Part shown: positions 43,066 to 52,654 of the stretch, one piece after another
Numbering within the stretch: the first letter of the stretch is position 1
How the letters are laid out: each line of letters starts with the position of its first letter
The notes under the pieces: model-generated
The model's database searches: none
What the model was told of the DNA's origin: nothing
The model's input: only the letters and a program-made list of their open reading frames with translations
Translations under genes and position numbers: made by a program
Source of the DNA: Semisulcospira habei
Lineage: Eukaryota; Mollusca; Gastropoda; Semisulcospiridae
Length of the DNA: 64,000 nucleotides
NCBI GenBank assembly: GCA_036245525.1
Contig: BTPG01000003.1
Span: 140,648,120 to 140,712,119, forward strand
Direction: 5' to 3'

Positions 43066-43442
43066 ATTTCCCCGTGACACGCTGAGGGTGTTATAATCTA
43101 GGCGCCAGGTATTAAAAAAAAAAAAAAACCTTAGAGTTTTGTCTGTGTGTTTAGCCTGTGGGCACCGTCGCTGAACATTCATTAAAAAATAAAAATGACT
43201 AAAACAAAAAAATGTGTTTCATGTCAGCCCTCAGTCAGCCGTTCCCGTATGTAAGAGACAGATTGACAGATTTGAGAAGGGCTGCATTTGCTTTGTGACG
43301 CATATCGGGATGTGGCACATCTGCAATGAGTCAAACTACGCTCTTTATATCTGCCATTTGACGGAGTGTTAGCACTTTCATCAGGTTGACACTAGAACCT
43401 TTTTCGCGATATCCCGCGAATCCCGCGAGGCTACATCTGCTG

Positions 43443-43690
43443 TTAATCCGAGACTAGCGAGGTTACGTTTAAAACGAACGACTCTCAACAACGAACGAAA
43501 ACGAAATCACGGCGGATAACCAGCTTGCATCATACACGCCAAACAACACTCCAAACATCTCGAAGAGGCATAGACCCTCATGAGCCCTCGGAGCTCTTGA
43601 GGGTCTATGCCTCTGAGATGTTTGGAGCGTTGTGTATGCGTTTGGTAGAAACTGGTTTTCTGCCATGATTTTGCTCTCGTTGGTTTTTAA
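43443..43690. repeat. PAL-12, second copy (248 bp)
   Basis: TTAATCCGAGACTAGCGAGG to GTTGGTTTTTAA. Inner arms AACAACACTCCAAACATCTC and GAGATGTTTGGAGCGTTG surround a PAL-3-type core with CATAGACCCTCATGAGCCCT against GAGCTCTTGAGGGTCTATG, a matched ACCCTC/GAGGGT variant. Confidence 0.82.
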
Positions 43691-43704
43691 GATTCGTTAG
43701 TTGA

Positions 43705-43800
43705 CAACGTAATCTCACTGCTGACATGCCGCAAGCGGATACGTGGCATAAAGCAACATATGCCAATGCAGAACGTCTCGAATGATGTAAAGCCGAAGCA
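43705..43800. repeat. Degenerate PAL-9
   Basis: GACATGCCGCAAGCGGATAC, GTGGCATAAAGC and GAACGTCTCGAATGATG keep PAL-9 words. A similar trace (GACGCATATCGGGATGTGGC) lies at 43297. A PAL-1 remnant (GGAGATGGATCGACC) lies at 43921-43935. Confidence 0.45.
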
Positions 43801-44055
43801 TAGTACTTTAAAGTCAAAGATCGGTGTCCTTCTAGTTGCTCGTCCACTTTGAAAACAAAATCTGAAACTGCTTTGTCTTTTGTTATTCCAAAGCGTGTTT
43901 AGCGTCGACACACTATGAGAAGGAGATGGATCGACCGAACATCTTGGCGCCCCCAGGACACGATCTTTGTAATATGACCGATTTATTTCCTGAACTGGTA
44001 TAATGTGTGAAAGACACATCCCTCTTTGAGTGTTTCGATAGAGTGCCCCGACGTG

Positions 44056-44153
44056 TTAACCGTTTGACTGTCAGTAAGCGCTTTTTGTCGCGATGATTCC
44101 TACAGGAATCACAGCGACTTCACAAAAAGCGCTACCGACGGCCAGACGGTTAA
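44056..44153. repeat. PAL-4, full length (98 bp)
   Basis: TTAACCGTTTGACTGTC to GGCCAGACGGTTAA, with the CCGTTT/AGACGG change in both ends. Core AAGCGCTTTTTGTCGCGATG opposes AGCGACTTCACAAAAAGCGC. Confidence 0.9.
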
Positions 44154-44198
44154 GTCATCAAGACATGACTTAATGAAGTATAATCCGCTCTGTCAGGC

Positions 44199-44240
<42 letters not shown>

Positions 44241-44640
44241 GTCCCTTGCCCGATTTGGGCGTTGGGGGGACTGAAAGGCAGCAGCAACAGACAGTGCTCT
44301 CCACTGAGTTCTATTTTGGGCGGTGGTAAGCAAGTCTGGCATCTCGAGTTCGGTCCATTCTTTTATGTTTGCGACCCAACTCTTTCTCTGACGACATCGC
44401 CGGCGACTTCCTTCGAGAGTGCCTTGGAGGATAGTCTTGGACAGGGTGTTGTGTTTGGTCACGTGGCCAAACCAAGCAAGCTTGCGCCGTTTCACTGTTG
44501 CCAGAAGGGGTTCATGTGGGCCCACCAGGAAAGTGACAGTGCTCCGTACATATTCGTTGGTCTTGTGCTCGCAGTACGAGATGCGGAGCAACTTCATCAG
44601 GCACTTGTTCAGGCTACAGCGCAATAATAACATTCGACAA
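44199..44640 (-). mobile_element. 5'-truncated LINE with (TGA)n tail
   Basis: On the minus strand the carboxyl end of a reverse-transcriptase protein is followed by a short 3' end and a pure TGA microsatellite (44199-44240). The protein homology starts abruptly near 44610, as expected of incomplete reverse transcription. Confidence 0.85.
44238..44633 (-). pseudogene. LINE reverse-transcriptase C-terminal fragment
   Basis: Residues MKLLRISYCEHKTNEYVRST, RRKLAWFGHVTKHNTLSKTI, LQGTLEGSRRRCRQRKSWV and ALSVAAAFQSPQRPNRARD are the typical tail of an invertebrate LINE protein of a lineage different from that at 4.4 kb. No catalytic reverse-transcriptase motif is included. The frame is open to its stop, so the insertion is fairly young. 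Confidence 0.88.
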
Positions 44641-44746
44641 TCGTGTCATTAGGTGTAGAATCAATATTATTAAACACGTACATATCCCATACAAAACCCT
44701 TTGTTTTAGTATAACAAATAGCTCGTTCTTGTATGGCATTGTTGTC

Positions 44747-44815
44747 TGTCGGTATGTGATTTTGGATCTCACGGTTCGAGGCCATTCAGTCCAAAAATCA
44801 CATATTAAGAAACAT
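44747..44815. repeat. PAL-5 hairpin
   Basis: GGTATGTGATTTTGGATCTC and AGTCCAAAAATCACATATTA are opposed; the centre ACGGTTCGAGGCC has decayed. Confidence 0.75.
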
Positions 44816-45111
44816 GCATATTCATAGCATGACTAAAACATCATAAGTACCGATTCTATACACTCATCAACAGATATTTGTACTTTGTGTTCATCATTTG
44901 AAATAAAAAGCCCGGGCGTTGAGCGCGATGGACGATTTCCGAAAATTAGAAGCAGATCAAAACTACTTGTGTCTCGACGAAGACTGGATTAAAAAATCTC
45001 GGACAACAAACATGCGTGTTGAATTTGAGTAGTGCTGTATAGACGGCTATTTCAAGTCAGAAATTGCTTTTATTTTATTTTATTTTTTTATTTTTTTAAT
45101 TTATATTTTTT

Positions 45112-45190
45112 TGGTTGGGGGAGGGGGGAAGGGGAGGGGGGAGGTGGAAGGGGGAGGTGGGGGGGGGGAGGTGGGGACGGGGGAGCCGAG
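45112..45190. repeat. G-rich tract
   Basis: GGGGGAGGGGGGAAGGGG-type runs over about 75 bases after a T-rich stretch. Many closely spaced G-runs make quadruplex formation plausible. Gly-rich or Pro-rich frames are artefacts. Confidence 0.85.
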
Positions 45191-45273
45191 CGGGGTTTCT
45201 CTCTTAGTGTGATGTCTAGAAAGGAATTTTGTCTAAAGGTTGTCAGATAGATTAGATCCCGAATTTTCGACGC

Positions 45274-45376
45274 AACGCAAAAGGGTATCGGGCCGAAGTC
45301 GGCCGCAGTGGGCCCGCGCACGACTAGTGCGCGGGCCCACTGCGGCTGATTTCGGCCCGATACCTTTTTGCGTAAT
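45274..45376. repeat. PAL-8, longest and most perfect copy (103 bp)
   Basis: ACGCAAAAGGGTATCGGGCC, GAAGTCGGCCGCAGTGGGCC and CGCGCAC are followed by GACTA and a reverse complement with two changes (GGCTGATTTC) and one extra T, ending CCTTTTTGCGT. Each arm is about 48 bases. Best reference for this family. Confidence 0.93.
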
Positions 45377-45504
45377 GGCGTATGATTTCTTCGAAGAGAA
45401 AACTTATATTGTGAAGGATGCCATTTTTATCTAATGAATTCCCTTTCCGAAACACGTGCAGTTTCCACCTATGCCTATTTTTTTTTTTTTTTTTTTTTGT
45501 ATGA

Positions 45505-45569
45505 TGGTCTGTGATTTGGGACGTTACGGCTCTGTGCCGTAGGGTCCAAAATCACAGATCAGCAAACAT
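45505..45569. repeat. PAL-5 hairpin
   Basis: GGTCTGTGATTTGGGACGTT and ACGGC oppose GCCGTAGGGTCCAAAATCAC then AGATCAGCA. A 19-base T-run precedes it. Confidence 0.85.
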
Positions 45570-45702
45570 GCGCATCAAACTGTATAATATTAATCAACAG
45601 CGTGTGCAAATACTCTATATAGTCACCCGCAGACCATTTGTACTTGGCTACTGCGCTCATTTGTTCGATGCAAGTAGGTCGATAGCTTTACATAGTTCTT
45701 GT

Positions 45703-45767
45703 ATGCTAATCTGTGATTTCGGACCTCACTTCCACAATTTGCAATCCACAAAATCACAGGCCAGCAC
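45703..45767. repeat. PAL-5 hairpin, diverged centre
   Basis: GCTAATCTGTGATTTCGGAC and AAAATCACAGGCCAGCAC are opposed; the centre TTCCACAATTTGCAATCC lacks the CTTACGGCC word. Confidence 0.7.
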
Positions 45768-45814
45768 AATTACACGTGATAAATTGCAGAAGCAGCGTGT
45801 TCATTGGCGAACCT

Positions 45815-46023
45815 CTAACCCATCCAGCCCCAAGGCACTACAGCAGGAGAGTGATCGAACCATGATAATTCAAGGGTAGTGCCAGATTAGCTTGGCGCCT
45901 GATGACGCCAAGCTAATCTGTCTCTACCCTTGAATTATCATGGTCGATTAATTTTTCCCGCAACTGGCATATAGTCGTAAGGTGACACTAGCAAACTTTG
46001 GACCTTGGGATTAAATGGGTTAA
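45815..46023 (+). repeat. PAL-1, full length, diverged
   Basis: CTAACCCATCCAGCCCC to GGGATTAAATGGGTTAA. Core GCCAGATTAGCTTGGCGCC opposes GACGCCAAGCTAATCTGTC. The long spacer has lost AAAATTTGGG (AGCAAACTTTGG). Confidence 0.88.
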
Positions 46024-46219
46024 AACGATTTGCTCCGTGGTAGGGTTTAGCATTTGCCATCATAATGAGTTACCAATTACTCGTGACTCTACTAAAGACT
46101 TTCCTCCCCTACTTTTCACAATCCATGTGAGCGGGCACACGTGTCATATGATCTCCCCTGCATGAGTGTAACGGATGGAGCCCTCCTAGTGTACAAAGGA
46201 GAATCTTTATTTAACGACA

Positions 46220-46433
46220 TTAACCCACTTAGCCCCGAGGCTCTAAAGCAGAGGATGGGTCGACCATGATAATTGAAGGGTAGTGTTAGATTAGCTTGGC
46301 GCCTGTCGGCGCCAAGCTAATCTGACACTACCCTTCAATTATCATGGTCGATCCATCTCCTGCAACTGGTGCATAGTCGTTAGATGACTCCCCCCAAATT
46401 TGGGAAATGCGGCCGTCTGGCTGAATGAGTTAA
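46220..46433 (+). repeat. PAL-1, full length (214 bp)
   Basis: TTAACCCACTTAGCCCC to TGGCTGAATGAGTTAA. Matched arm change ATAATTGAAGG/CCTTCAATTAT replaces ATAATTCAAGG/CCTTGAATTAT; GTGTTAGATTAG opposes CTAATCTGACAC. Confidence 0.92.
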
Positions 46434-46785
46434 AACTTCATAATTTAAGTTAGCCCTTTTGTATTGTAAGCCACACTAAAAAACATTTATGAAGGAGATG
46501 TTTGAAACTATCAACCCTGTACTGCCTTGAGTAGGTCCCTCGCACGGGGCCACATTGTCAAATTAAATAATTATCGTTTGTTATCAACGAAGTGGATTTC
46601 ATTAAAAACCGTACTTCGAACTTCTGAAAACAAGTTGTTATAGCCGCCCATAAATTGACTGTATAGAGTTTATTTCCACATTGGGGGAGGGGGAGGGGAG
46701 GGGGGGGGGATTTCTGGACAAAGAAACCGAACGTGCTATCTTTGGTACACATGACTTCAATAAAATTCTTCGTATTGCTATATAA

Positions 46786-46813
<28 letters not shown>
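46786..46813. repeat. (AT)n microsatellite
   Basis: About 13 AT units at the end of a palindromic-looking AT-rich stretch (TATATAAAATATATATAT). Confidence 0.9.
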
Positions 46814-46818
<5 letters not shown>

Positions 46819-46959
46819 GTTTTTAAAAAAATCAAGTTGTGACTTTGTGATTATACGGCCATACAGCTCTAGGTCCATCAACATACACCAGCACAGCATT
46901 TTAGCTGAAAGAAGTTTAGCTGAAAGAAGTGTCATAACTTGATGAATATAGCGATTTTC

Positions 46960-47164
46960 TTAACCCATTCAGCCCTGACGCACTAGATGGGTCGACCATG
47001 ATAATTCAAGGGTAGTGCCAAATTAGCTTGGCGTCTGTCGGCGCCAAGCTAATCTGGCACTGCCCTTGAATTATCATGGTCGATCCATCTCCTGCAACTG
47101 TGCATAGTCATTAGATGACGCCTGCAAAATTTGGGAAATACGGCCCTCGGGCTGAATGAATTAA
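46960..47164 (+). repeat. PAL-1, full length (205 bp)
   Basis: TTAACCCATTCAGCCCTGAC to GGGCTGAATGAATTAA. The left short spacer has lost ACAGCAGGAG (CACTAGATGGG). The terminal TTAA at 47161-47164 is shared with a PAL-4. Confidence 0.92.
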
Positions 47165-47186
47165 ACCCTTTGTCTGTCGGTAGCGC

Positions 47187-47219
<33 letters not shown>

Positions 47220-47278
47220 GCCATGACTTCTACAGGAATCATCGCCACAAAAACCGCTACCGACAGCCAAGCGTTAGT
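47161..47278. repeat. PAL-4 with a T-run in one arm
   Basis: TTAAACCCTTTGTCTGTCGG then TAGCGCGG and about 28 T, then GACTTCTACAGGAATCATCG and CTACCGACAGCCAAGCGTTA. The T4-5 of the normal arm has expanded to a long homopolymer. Confidence 0.85.
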
Positions 47279-47339
47279 ATCTCAGACTTTCTAGGTCCTT
47301 TTCTGTAGCTTGAAAGTAATTAACCCCTAACCTGCGGGC

Positions 47340-47392
47340 GCTGCAAGAGATATAAACGCTCATGATCCCCCGCAGTCGGAGAGGCTGATGTT
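47340..47392. repeat. Degenerate PAL-3 core
   Basis: GCTGCAAGAGATATAAACGC and TCATGATCCCCCGCAGTC are the left arm; the right arm is reduced to GGAGAGGCTGATG. Confidence 0.55.
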
Positions 47393-47834
47393 AGTCCCGT
47401 TTTCTTATGCTGTGTTTAGTCGCATTCACATCTGTGCGTTGGAACCGAATGTCGGTCAGCGTGGAGACGTTTCAGACGCGCAATTCGATCGTGATCACTT
47501 GAAGCAAAGTGGTTAACCTGACGCCTTTCCAATCGTGAAGCTGATCGAGCAAATGCTCTTGAGCTGACCATGTCAACTTTCTCGAAATTACGACACATAA
47601 TTTGCGCTCGGCACGGAGGTATCACCATGGGAATTCTTCATGACAAAATTCAAGAGTAGCCTAATTGGATTCGTGTTGAGTTTGCCTTCTTTCATGAACA
47701 AACAAAAAGAAAAAAAAAATCATAATAAAAATATGAAATATAAAAATGGAGAAAGGAACATTGACAACATCCTGGGTGCAATCTTACACTGGCAGGATTG
47801 TTAACTCTCTTTTGTTCACAGCCACCGGCACTGT

Positions 47835-47928
47835 TTAACCCTTTTGCCGTCGGTAGCGCTTTGTTCTTCGCGATGATTCCTGCCGGAATCATCGCGACAA
47901 AAAGCGCTACCGACACCCAAAGGGTTAA
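47835..47928. repeat. PAL-4, full length (94 bp), near-perfect
   Basis: TTAACCCTTTTGCCGTCGGT to CCAAAGGGTTAA. The core GCGATGATTCCTGCCGGAAT pairs with itself; arms differ at GTTCTTCGCG against GCGACAAAAA. CAGCCACCGGCACTG before it and the PAL-13 after it suggest insertion into or beside PAL-13. Confidence 0.93.
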
Positions 47929-47995
47929 CCCCATTCGAGTGCAGCCACCGGTGGCGGCACTCCCAAGGGCGGTCACCCTTTCACCGCTAGTTGAC
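47925..47995. repeat. PAL-13 palindrome
   Basis: TTAACCCCATTCGAGTGC, then the self-complementary centre GCCACCGGTGGC and GGCACTCCCAAG. It shares its TTAA with the preceding PAL-4. Confidence 0.7.
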
Positions 47996-48178
47996 TCAGA
48001 TTGAGTTTTTGAAATCATCCAAAATTTAACGTCAAAGATTCCAAAGAACATGGATGAAAATTCGTTTCAGCTAGAATCATAGATCATCATAAGCCCCCAC
48101 AACTGCGGGGGCTCATGAGGATCTATACCTCTTGCAGTTGAGTGTTGTTCATTCATTTCTCAGCAGTGAAGTGATTAT
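47975..48178 (-). repeat. PAL-3, nearly complete
   Basis: CCCTTTCACCGCTAG starts it. The long left spacer has GAGTTTTTGAAATCATCC and ACATGGATGAAAATTCG. The core at 48072-48138 is mildly mismatched (ATCATCATAAGCCCCC). TCAGCAGTGAAGTGATT is the worn right end. Confidence 0.8.
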
Positions 48179-48192
48179 TACGAGTTCTCCAT

Positions 48193-48837
48193 TAACCCAT
48201 TCAGCCCTGACGCACTACAGCAGGAGATGGGTCGACCATGATAATTCAAGGGTAGTGCCAGATTAGATCAGAGGAGGCACATAGGTCTTATTTAAGCTTT
48301 GCACTTCTGATGATGACTTACGAACGAAAACTGGCGCAAATGCGACCTGTGCTGCTAGCCTGCAAGACCACTTGAGGATCTGTGCTTTGGTCCATATTTG
48401 GTCCATATTCACTCATTCACCCCTGACGCACTACAGCAGGAGATGGGTCGACCATGATAATTCAAGGGTAGTGCCAGATTAGATCAGAGGAGGCACATAG
48501 GTCTTATTTAAGCTTTGCACTTCTGATGATGACTTACGAACGAAAACTGGCGCAAATGCGACCTGTGCTGCTAGCCTGCAAGACCACTTGAGGATCTGTG
48601 CTTTGGTCCATATTTGGTCCATATTCACTCATTCACCCCTGACGCACTACAGCAGGAGATGGGTCGATCATGATAATTCAAGTGCAGTGCCAGATTAGCT
48701 TGGCGCCTTTCGGCGCCAAGCTAATCTGACACTGCTCTTGAATTATCATGGTCGATCCATCTCCTGCAACTGGTGCATAGTCATTAGATGGCGCCTCCAA
48801 AATTTGGGAAATACGGCCGTCGGGCTGCATAAGTTAA
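48193..48837 (+). repeat. PAL-1 left part tandemly repeated with a captured insert (216-bp period)
   Basis: TTAACCCATTCAGCCCTGAC starts unit 1. Each unit holds the PAL-1 left end and arm to GTGCCAGATTAG, then about 150 bases of unrelated DNA (ATCAGAGGAGGCACATAGGT to TTTGGTCCATATTCACTCA). Unit 2 starts near 48414; unit 3, near 48630, continues instead into a complete PAL-1 core and right end (TTAA 48834-48837). Units 1 and 2 are essentially identical. Confidence 0.94.
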
Positions 48838-49150
48838 GTGTTTTGTCAAGCAGTGTCGGCGGATTTGTGAAACGTGTCGAAAGGTCGGCCTGCTCATTGT
48901 TCCAGTGAGCACACGGTGCTCGGGCCAAAGTCGGTCTTAGGGTCACCTGCTCAACTAGTGCACTAGGGAAATCAAGTCGTTTCGCCCTTTACCAAACCAT
49001 ATTGTGTGGGAATGACGGCTTTTGTGATGGCGATAGTTTACAAAACGCACACAGGCAGCAGAGGCTTTGGTAGAGGACCTCGTTTTTAACGACAGTACCC
49101 ATTAATGATATGTATTTCTCTTGTTCACTACTAAAAAATAATTATTTAAT

Positions 49151-49302
49151 GGTGAGCTGGTTTGCTCAGGTGCTAGAGCGCTCGACACTCGTTTGAAAGG
49201 TCGCGGGTTCGAACCCAGCTTGGGTCAAAATGTGTCCAGACTCTCTCCGGTGCTCTTTGAAATCACCTTTGTGATGGATAAAAGACATTCTGCCCAAAAC
49301 GA
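49151..49302 (+). mobile_element. tRNA-derived SINE head
   Basis: GGTGAGCTGGTTTGCTCAGG then TGCTAGAGCG resembles a tRNA 5' half with an A box (about 49158-49172). GGTTCGAACCC (49206-49216) is a B box at the correct distance. Acceptor pairing is poor and no clean anticodon arm forms, so it is more likely a SINE than a functional tRNA gene. A non-tRNA body continues to about 49302. Confidence 0.7.
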
Positions 49303-49353
49303 TTAACCCTATGCGTGTCGGTAGCGTTTTCTTTGCGATGATTCCTACAGGTG
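49303..49353. repeat. PAL-4 half element
   Basis: TTAACCCTATGCGTGTCGGT then AGCG, GCGATGATTCCTACAGG, ending at the palindrome centre. The right half is absent. Confidence 0.75.
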
Positions 49354-49438
49354 TTGCATTCTTTGATATTGAACATAATGAGACAAATAACGTGTATTGA
49401 TGCTCACACGTATTGAAAGCACGTTTTCTGACCACCGC

Positions 49439-49540
<102 letters not shown>

Positions 49541-49860
49541 TCTCGTAAAAAAGGAAAACTATGTAATTAAATTCCAGGTTGAGATGAAGGCTGAAGCCAG
49601 TAATTGAAACTCCATCCTGAACAAATTGAAACGCATTTTCCGTTTCTTCCTTTGTAAGACAGAAAACTAACCAGGTGTATTTTAGGCAGACAAGATTAAG
49701 GTCAGAAGAGCGGCAAGAAGGACAGCAGAGAAAACATCTTTTGAAATGAAAACTGAACGAAATGAAATACACACCCTGAATTCATATCAGAAGGAACAAA
49801 CAACGTACTAACTATGGAAGGTCACAAAAATGGTCGATGCTTGAGTTGATTTGCATTAAG

Positions 49861-49957
49861 CTAACCCCTTTCCTGCTGCTGACGAAACCGGTCGGCGGAA
49901 AAGACGCTACGCGTCTTTTCCGCCGAGCGGTTTCGTCAGTATCTGCCAAGGGGTTAA
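49861..49957. repeat. PAL-7, full length (97 bp)
   Basis: CTAACCCCTTTCCTGCTGCT to GCCAAGGGGTTAA. Arms GACGAAACCGGTCGGCGGAA then AAGACGC oppose GCGTCTTTTCCGCCGAGCGG around TAC. Matched GAAACC/GGTTTC replaces GATACC/GGTATC. Confidence 0.92.
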
Positions 49958-50233
49958 AGAAGAAATCACAATGACAAGTTATAGAGTTCACTGATCGACC
50001 AAAGCTCGAAAACAACAAAAGTCTTTCCGTCTTCGGTCGTATAAAGACTAAAAGAATTGTTAAAAGAGCTGTTAAAGACATTGACCATCAAAACACAGAA
50101 TAACATGGTTAAAGTAGAATAACCGAATAGTTCGTCTTCTTTCTTCACGTATTTGGTCCGTTATTTGAGTCTTTCGACTTAGTTAGCATTGGACTAAACT
50201 CACAGACCACAATTATGACACAACAACAGTGCT

Positions 50234-50343
50234 GACGTTATTTGGCAAAAGTCAGTATGTTCATTTTTGAGAAAAGCGGGATTTTCATTATAAAACAATG
50301 AAAAACTCGCTTTTACTAAAACTGGATTTGCCAAATAACGGCA
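50234..50343. repeat. PAL-10 hairpin
   Basis: GACGTTATTTGGCAAAAGTC, then TTTTGAGAAAAGCGGGATTT, opposes AAAAACTCGCTTTTACTAAA, then GGATTTGCCAAATAACGGC. The right arm lacks the GGACATACT segment. Confidence 0.82.
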
Positions 50344-50496
50344 GAGTAATAGAAACACATGAAAAAAATGAAACCTCAAATGAATTTGTTGCTTTTTATG
50401 TATAACTGGAAGACTAATTATCACACGACAAAAGTGGCACACCACAATTCTCTATACCCCGAGAAGTAAAAACAAAAAAACAGTTCATTTCAGTGA

Positions 50497-50572
50497 AAAG
50501 CAAAATTGTAATTGTAAGACAATGAAAATCTCGCTTTTCAAAAAATGGACTTGATGTCCTTTGCCTTCAAAA
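50497..50572. repeat. PAL-10 inner half
   Basis: AGTGAAAAGCAAAATTGTAA and AAAATCTCGCTTTTCAAAAA, then ATGGACTTGATGTCCTTTG. Inner arms are kept, outer arms lost. Confidence 0.65.
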
Positions 50573-51295
50573 AGCAGCTCTTCCGATAGTACTCAAGTAC
50601 AAGAATGTAACAAAACAAGAAATAATTACCTTGAATGTCGTGTGAGTGGCTGCAAGAAGTTCCGATGCCACGGCGGAATGAGGCCTGATCAAGGCTGGTC
50701 GTTGGGTGACGCCTTTAATATACGCTGGCTGACGCGGGACGGGGTTGGGGTGGGCGGGGGTGACCACACAAACTTGCCACCGGCTTGCTAACAACCACCC
50801 GAACGCTGCGCGATGCCTTGCCTCGTCGTTTTCTTTGTCAGAAATTTTCTAAAATTGACATTTAAATATTTCTATTTGTACGATTACGTCTTTTACGAAA
50901 ATAAGGTTTGCTTCTTTTTTTCAGTTTTCGCTTTTCTAGCTTCTAAGCTGTCGTGTCCTATAGTAACGGCCTTTTCAGTCTGTTTCTCTCGCTAGATCTC
51001 GCGTGGCCCGGTTGTTCTCTTGTCAGTCCCTGTCTGATGAAGAGTCTAGAAACTCACTACCCCTCACAGCTCACGGGCGCAGTCTAGTTCGCGCTCACGC
51101 CGTCGTCTTGAAATTGAAGGTTTTGCAGGACGTCAATCAACTATTTTATACGGCAAGCGCGCGCGTGCTGAAATCTCCCCTACTTATGCAGATGAGATCA
51201 CGTGATTAGAGAGGCGGCATGCGGCGCAAAGCTGACCATTTTGGTGTGGACAGCCAGTCGCAGCAAGAACGAGATCTCATCTGCTGGCACTGCGA
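50573..51295. other. No gene recognised
   Basis: About 720 bases, somewhat richer in CpG near 51000-51200 than the flanks. It contains ATGCAGATGAGATCACGTGA but no coding frame I recognise. It could be a promoter or part of an exon; nothing decides this. Confidence 0.3.
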
Positions 51296-51389
51296 TTAAC
51301 TCTTTGCCTGTCGGTACCGATTCTTGGAGATGTCGATTCCTGCAGGAATCGACCTCGACAAGAAGCGGTACCGACAGCCTAAGGGTTAA
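51296..51389. repeat. PAL-4, full length (94 bp), with matched arm changes
   Basis: TTAACTCTTTGCCTGTCGG to CAGCCTAAGGGTTAA. Both arms carry CGGTACCG and a TTCTTG/CAAGAA word in place of CGGTAGCG and TTTTTG/CAAAAA. Centre GTCGATTCCTGCAGGAATCG. Confidence 0.93.
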
Positions 51390-51559
51390 AGACACTAAAC
51401 ATATTCTGTCGAAGCTATCAGATTTTTCGTCTGAAAGCTGGCGTTATGGTGTGTTATTGCAGACTGATTAGACATTAATATTTCATATTGTTGAGACTTA
51501 GCATCGAATTCTTTAGATTTGTGAGCTGTCCGTAGAATTTGTAAACCGGTTTAGAAGAT

Positions 51560-51797
51560 CGATCGACCATGATTGTTCAAGGGTGGTGCCAGAATACCTT
51601 GTCCTAAGGTCTAAATCTTCATACTTCAGAGTTTTCCTTGTGAATCCGCACACCGCTTCAAAAGAACGGTCGACCGTGATGGTTCAAGGGTGATGCCAGA
51701 AGAGCTTGGCGCCTGTAGGCGCCAAGCTATTTTGGCACCACCTTGAACTATCATGCTCGATCCATCTTTCTCTTGTAGTGTATCAGGGCCCGGTTAA
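51560..51797 (+). repeat. PAL-2 with an extra left-arm fragment
   Basis: A first arm (GATCGACCATGATTGTTCAA, GGTGCCAGAATACC) breaks off at 51600. A full core follows (GATGGTTCAAGGGTGATGCC, GGCGCCTGTAGGCGCC, CCACCTTGAACTATCATGCT) and ends near CCGGTTAA 51790-51797. Confidence 0.75.
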
Positions 51798-52343
51798 TTT
51801 ATCGTTATCGTTGATAGTTATACGTATGATCAGCACCGGCGATTTGCTGACCACTACCAGGTTACAAAGAAGTATTCATTCCAACATCTTTTAATGTCAT
51901 GCTAGAGCTTTGTGCAAGAGCATCGTCACCATTGGCTATTCTCCTCTTTTAATCTACAGCATCCTTGAATTCCAAACCGAAAAGGAGACTGTCAATTCTC
52001 AAAGAAAGAAAGAAACACGCCGTAAAAGTGCGTGTAAACAGTTCTATTAATGCACTTTTTCAAAATAGACGAACGGAAATACACTAGGCTTCTTATATTT
52101 TTTGAGGAAAGAAATGTAACTCTTTGACTCAAGAGATACATGTATAAGAATTGTCTTTCTGGAGTGGTCTTTCGTCTGTACTACAAATTTTCAGGTTAAA
52201 CCAATCTGCTCCATGGCAGTGCTAAGATTCGCTGATACAACAGGAGGAAAATGTTTTGCGCTCACTGTTCGAGGAATCATACGTGTCAGGATTTTCTTTT
52301 CTTTTCTTTTTCTGGCAAAAAAATGTTTTCATGGATCGTATAC

Positions 52344-52557
52344 TTAACTCATTCTACCCCAGACACACCACAGCAAGATATGAATAGACCGTGATAGTTC
52401 AAGGGTGATGCCAGAATAGCTTGGCGCCTGCGGGCGCCAAGCTATTCTGGCATCACCCTTGAACTATCATGGTCGGTCTGTGTCCTGCGCTGTAAAGCAG
52501 TCTTCAGAGGACAACGGCAAAATGTGGGGATTTCGGTCTTGGGGTAGAATCAGTTAA
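52344..52557 (+). repeat. PAL-2, full length (214 bp), near-perfect
   Basis: TTAACTCATTCTACCCC to GGGGTAGAATCAGTTAA. Centre GGCGCCTGCGGGCGCC. It differs from the 18403 copy at only a few positions, suggesting fairly recent common origin. Confidence 0.94.
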
Positions 52558-52654
52558 TAGATGCAGAATTACAGCACACTTCTATTTTGTAAAGGGATGA
52601 AACGTTTAGATCTTTTAATCTCGTCATTCTCGGAACAATGAAAGCAAAACTTAA

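Noticed and set aside
49151..49222. Functional tRNA gene
   Set aside because: A and B boxes are present, but acceptor and anticodon stems pair poorly and extra body sequence follows, so a SINE is the better reading.
51003..51209. Promoter or CpG island
   Set aside because: Slightly CpG-richer DNA with an octamer-like and an E-box-like word, but too short and unsupported by any neighbouring coding exon.
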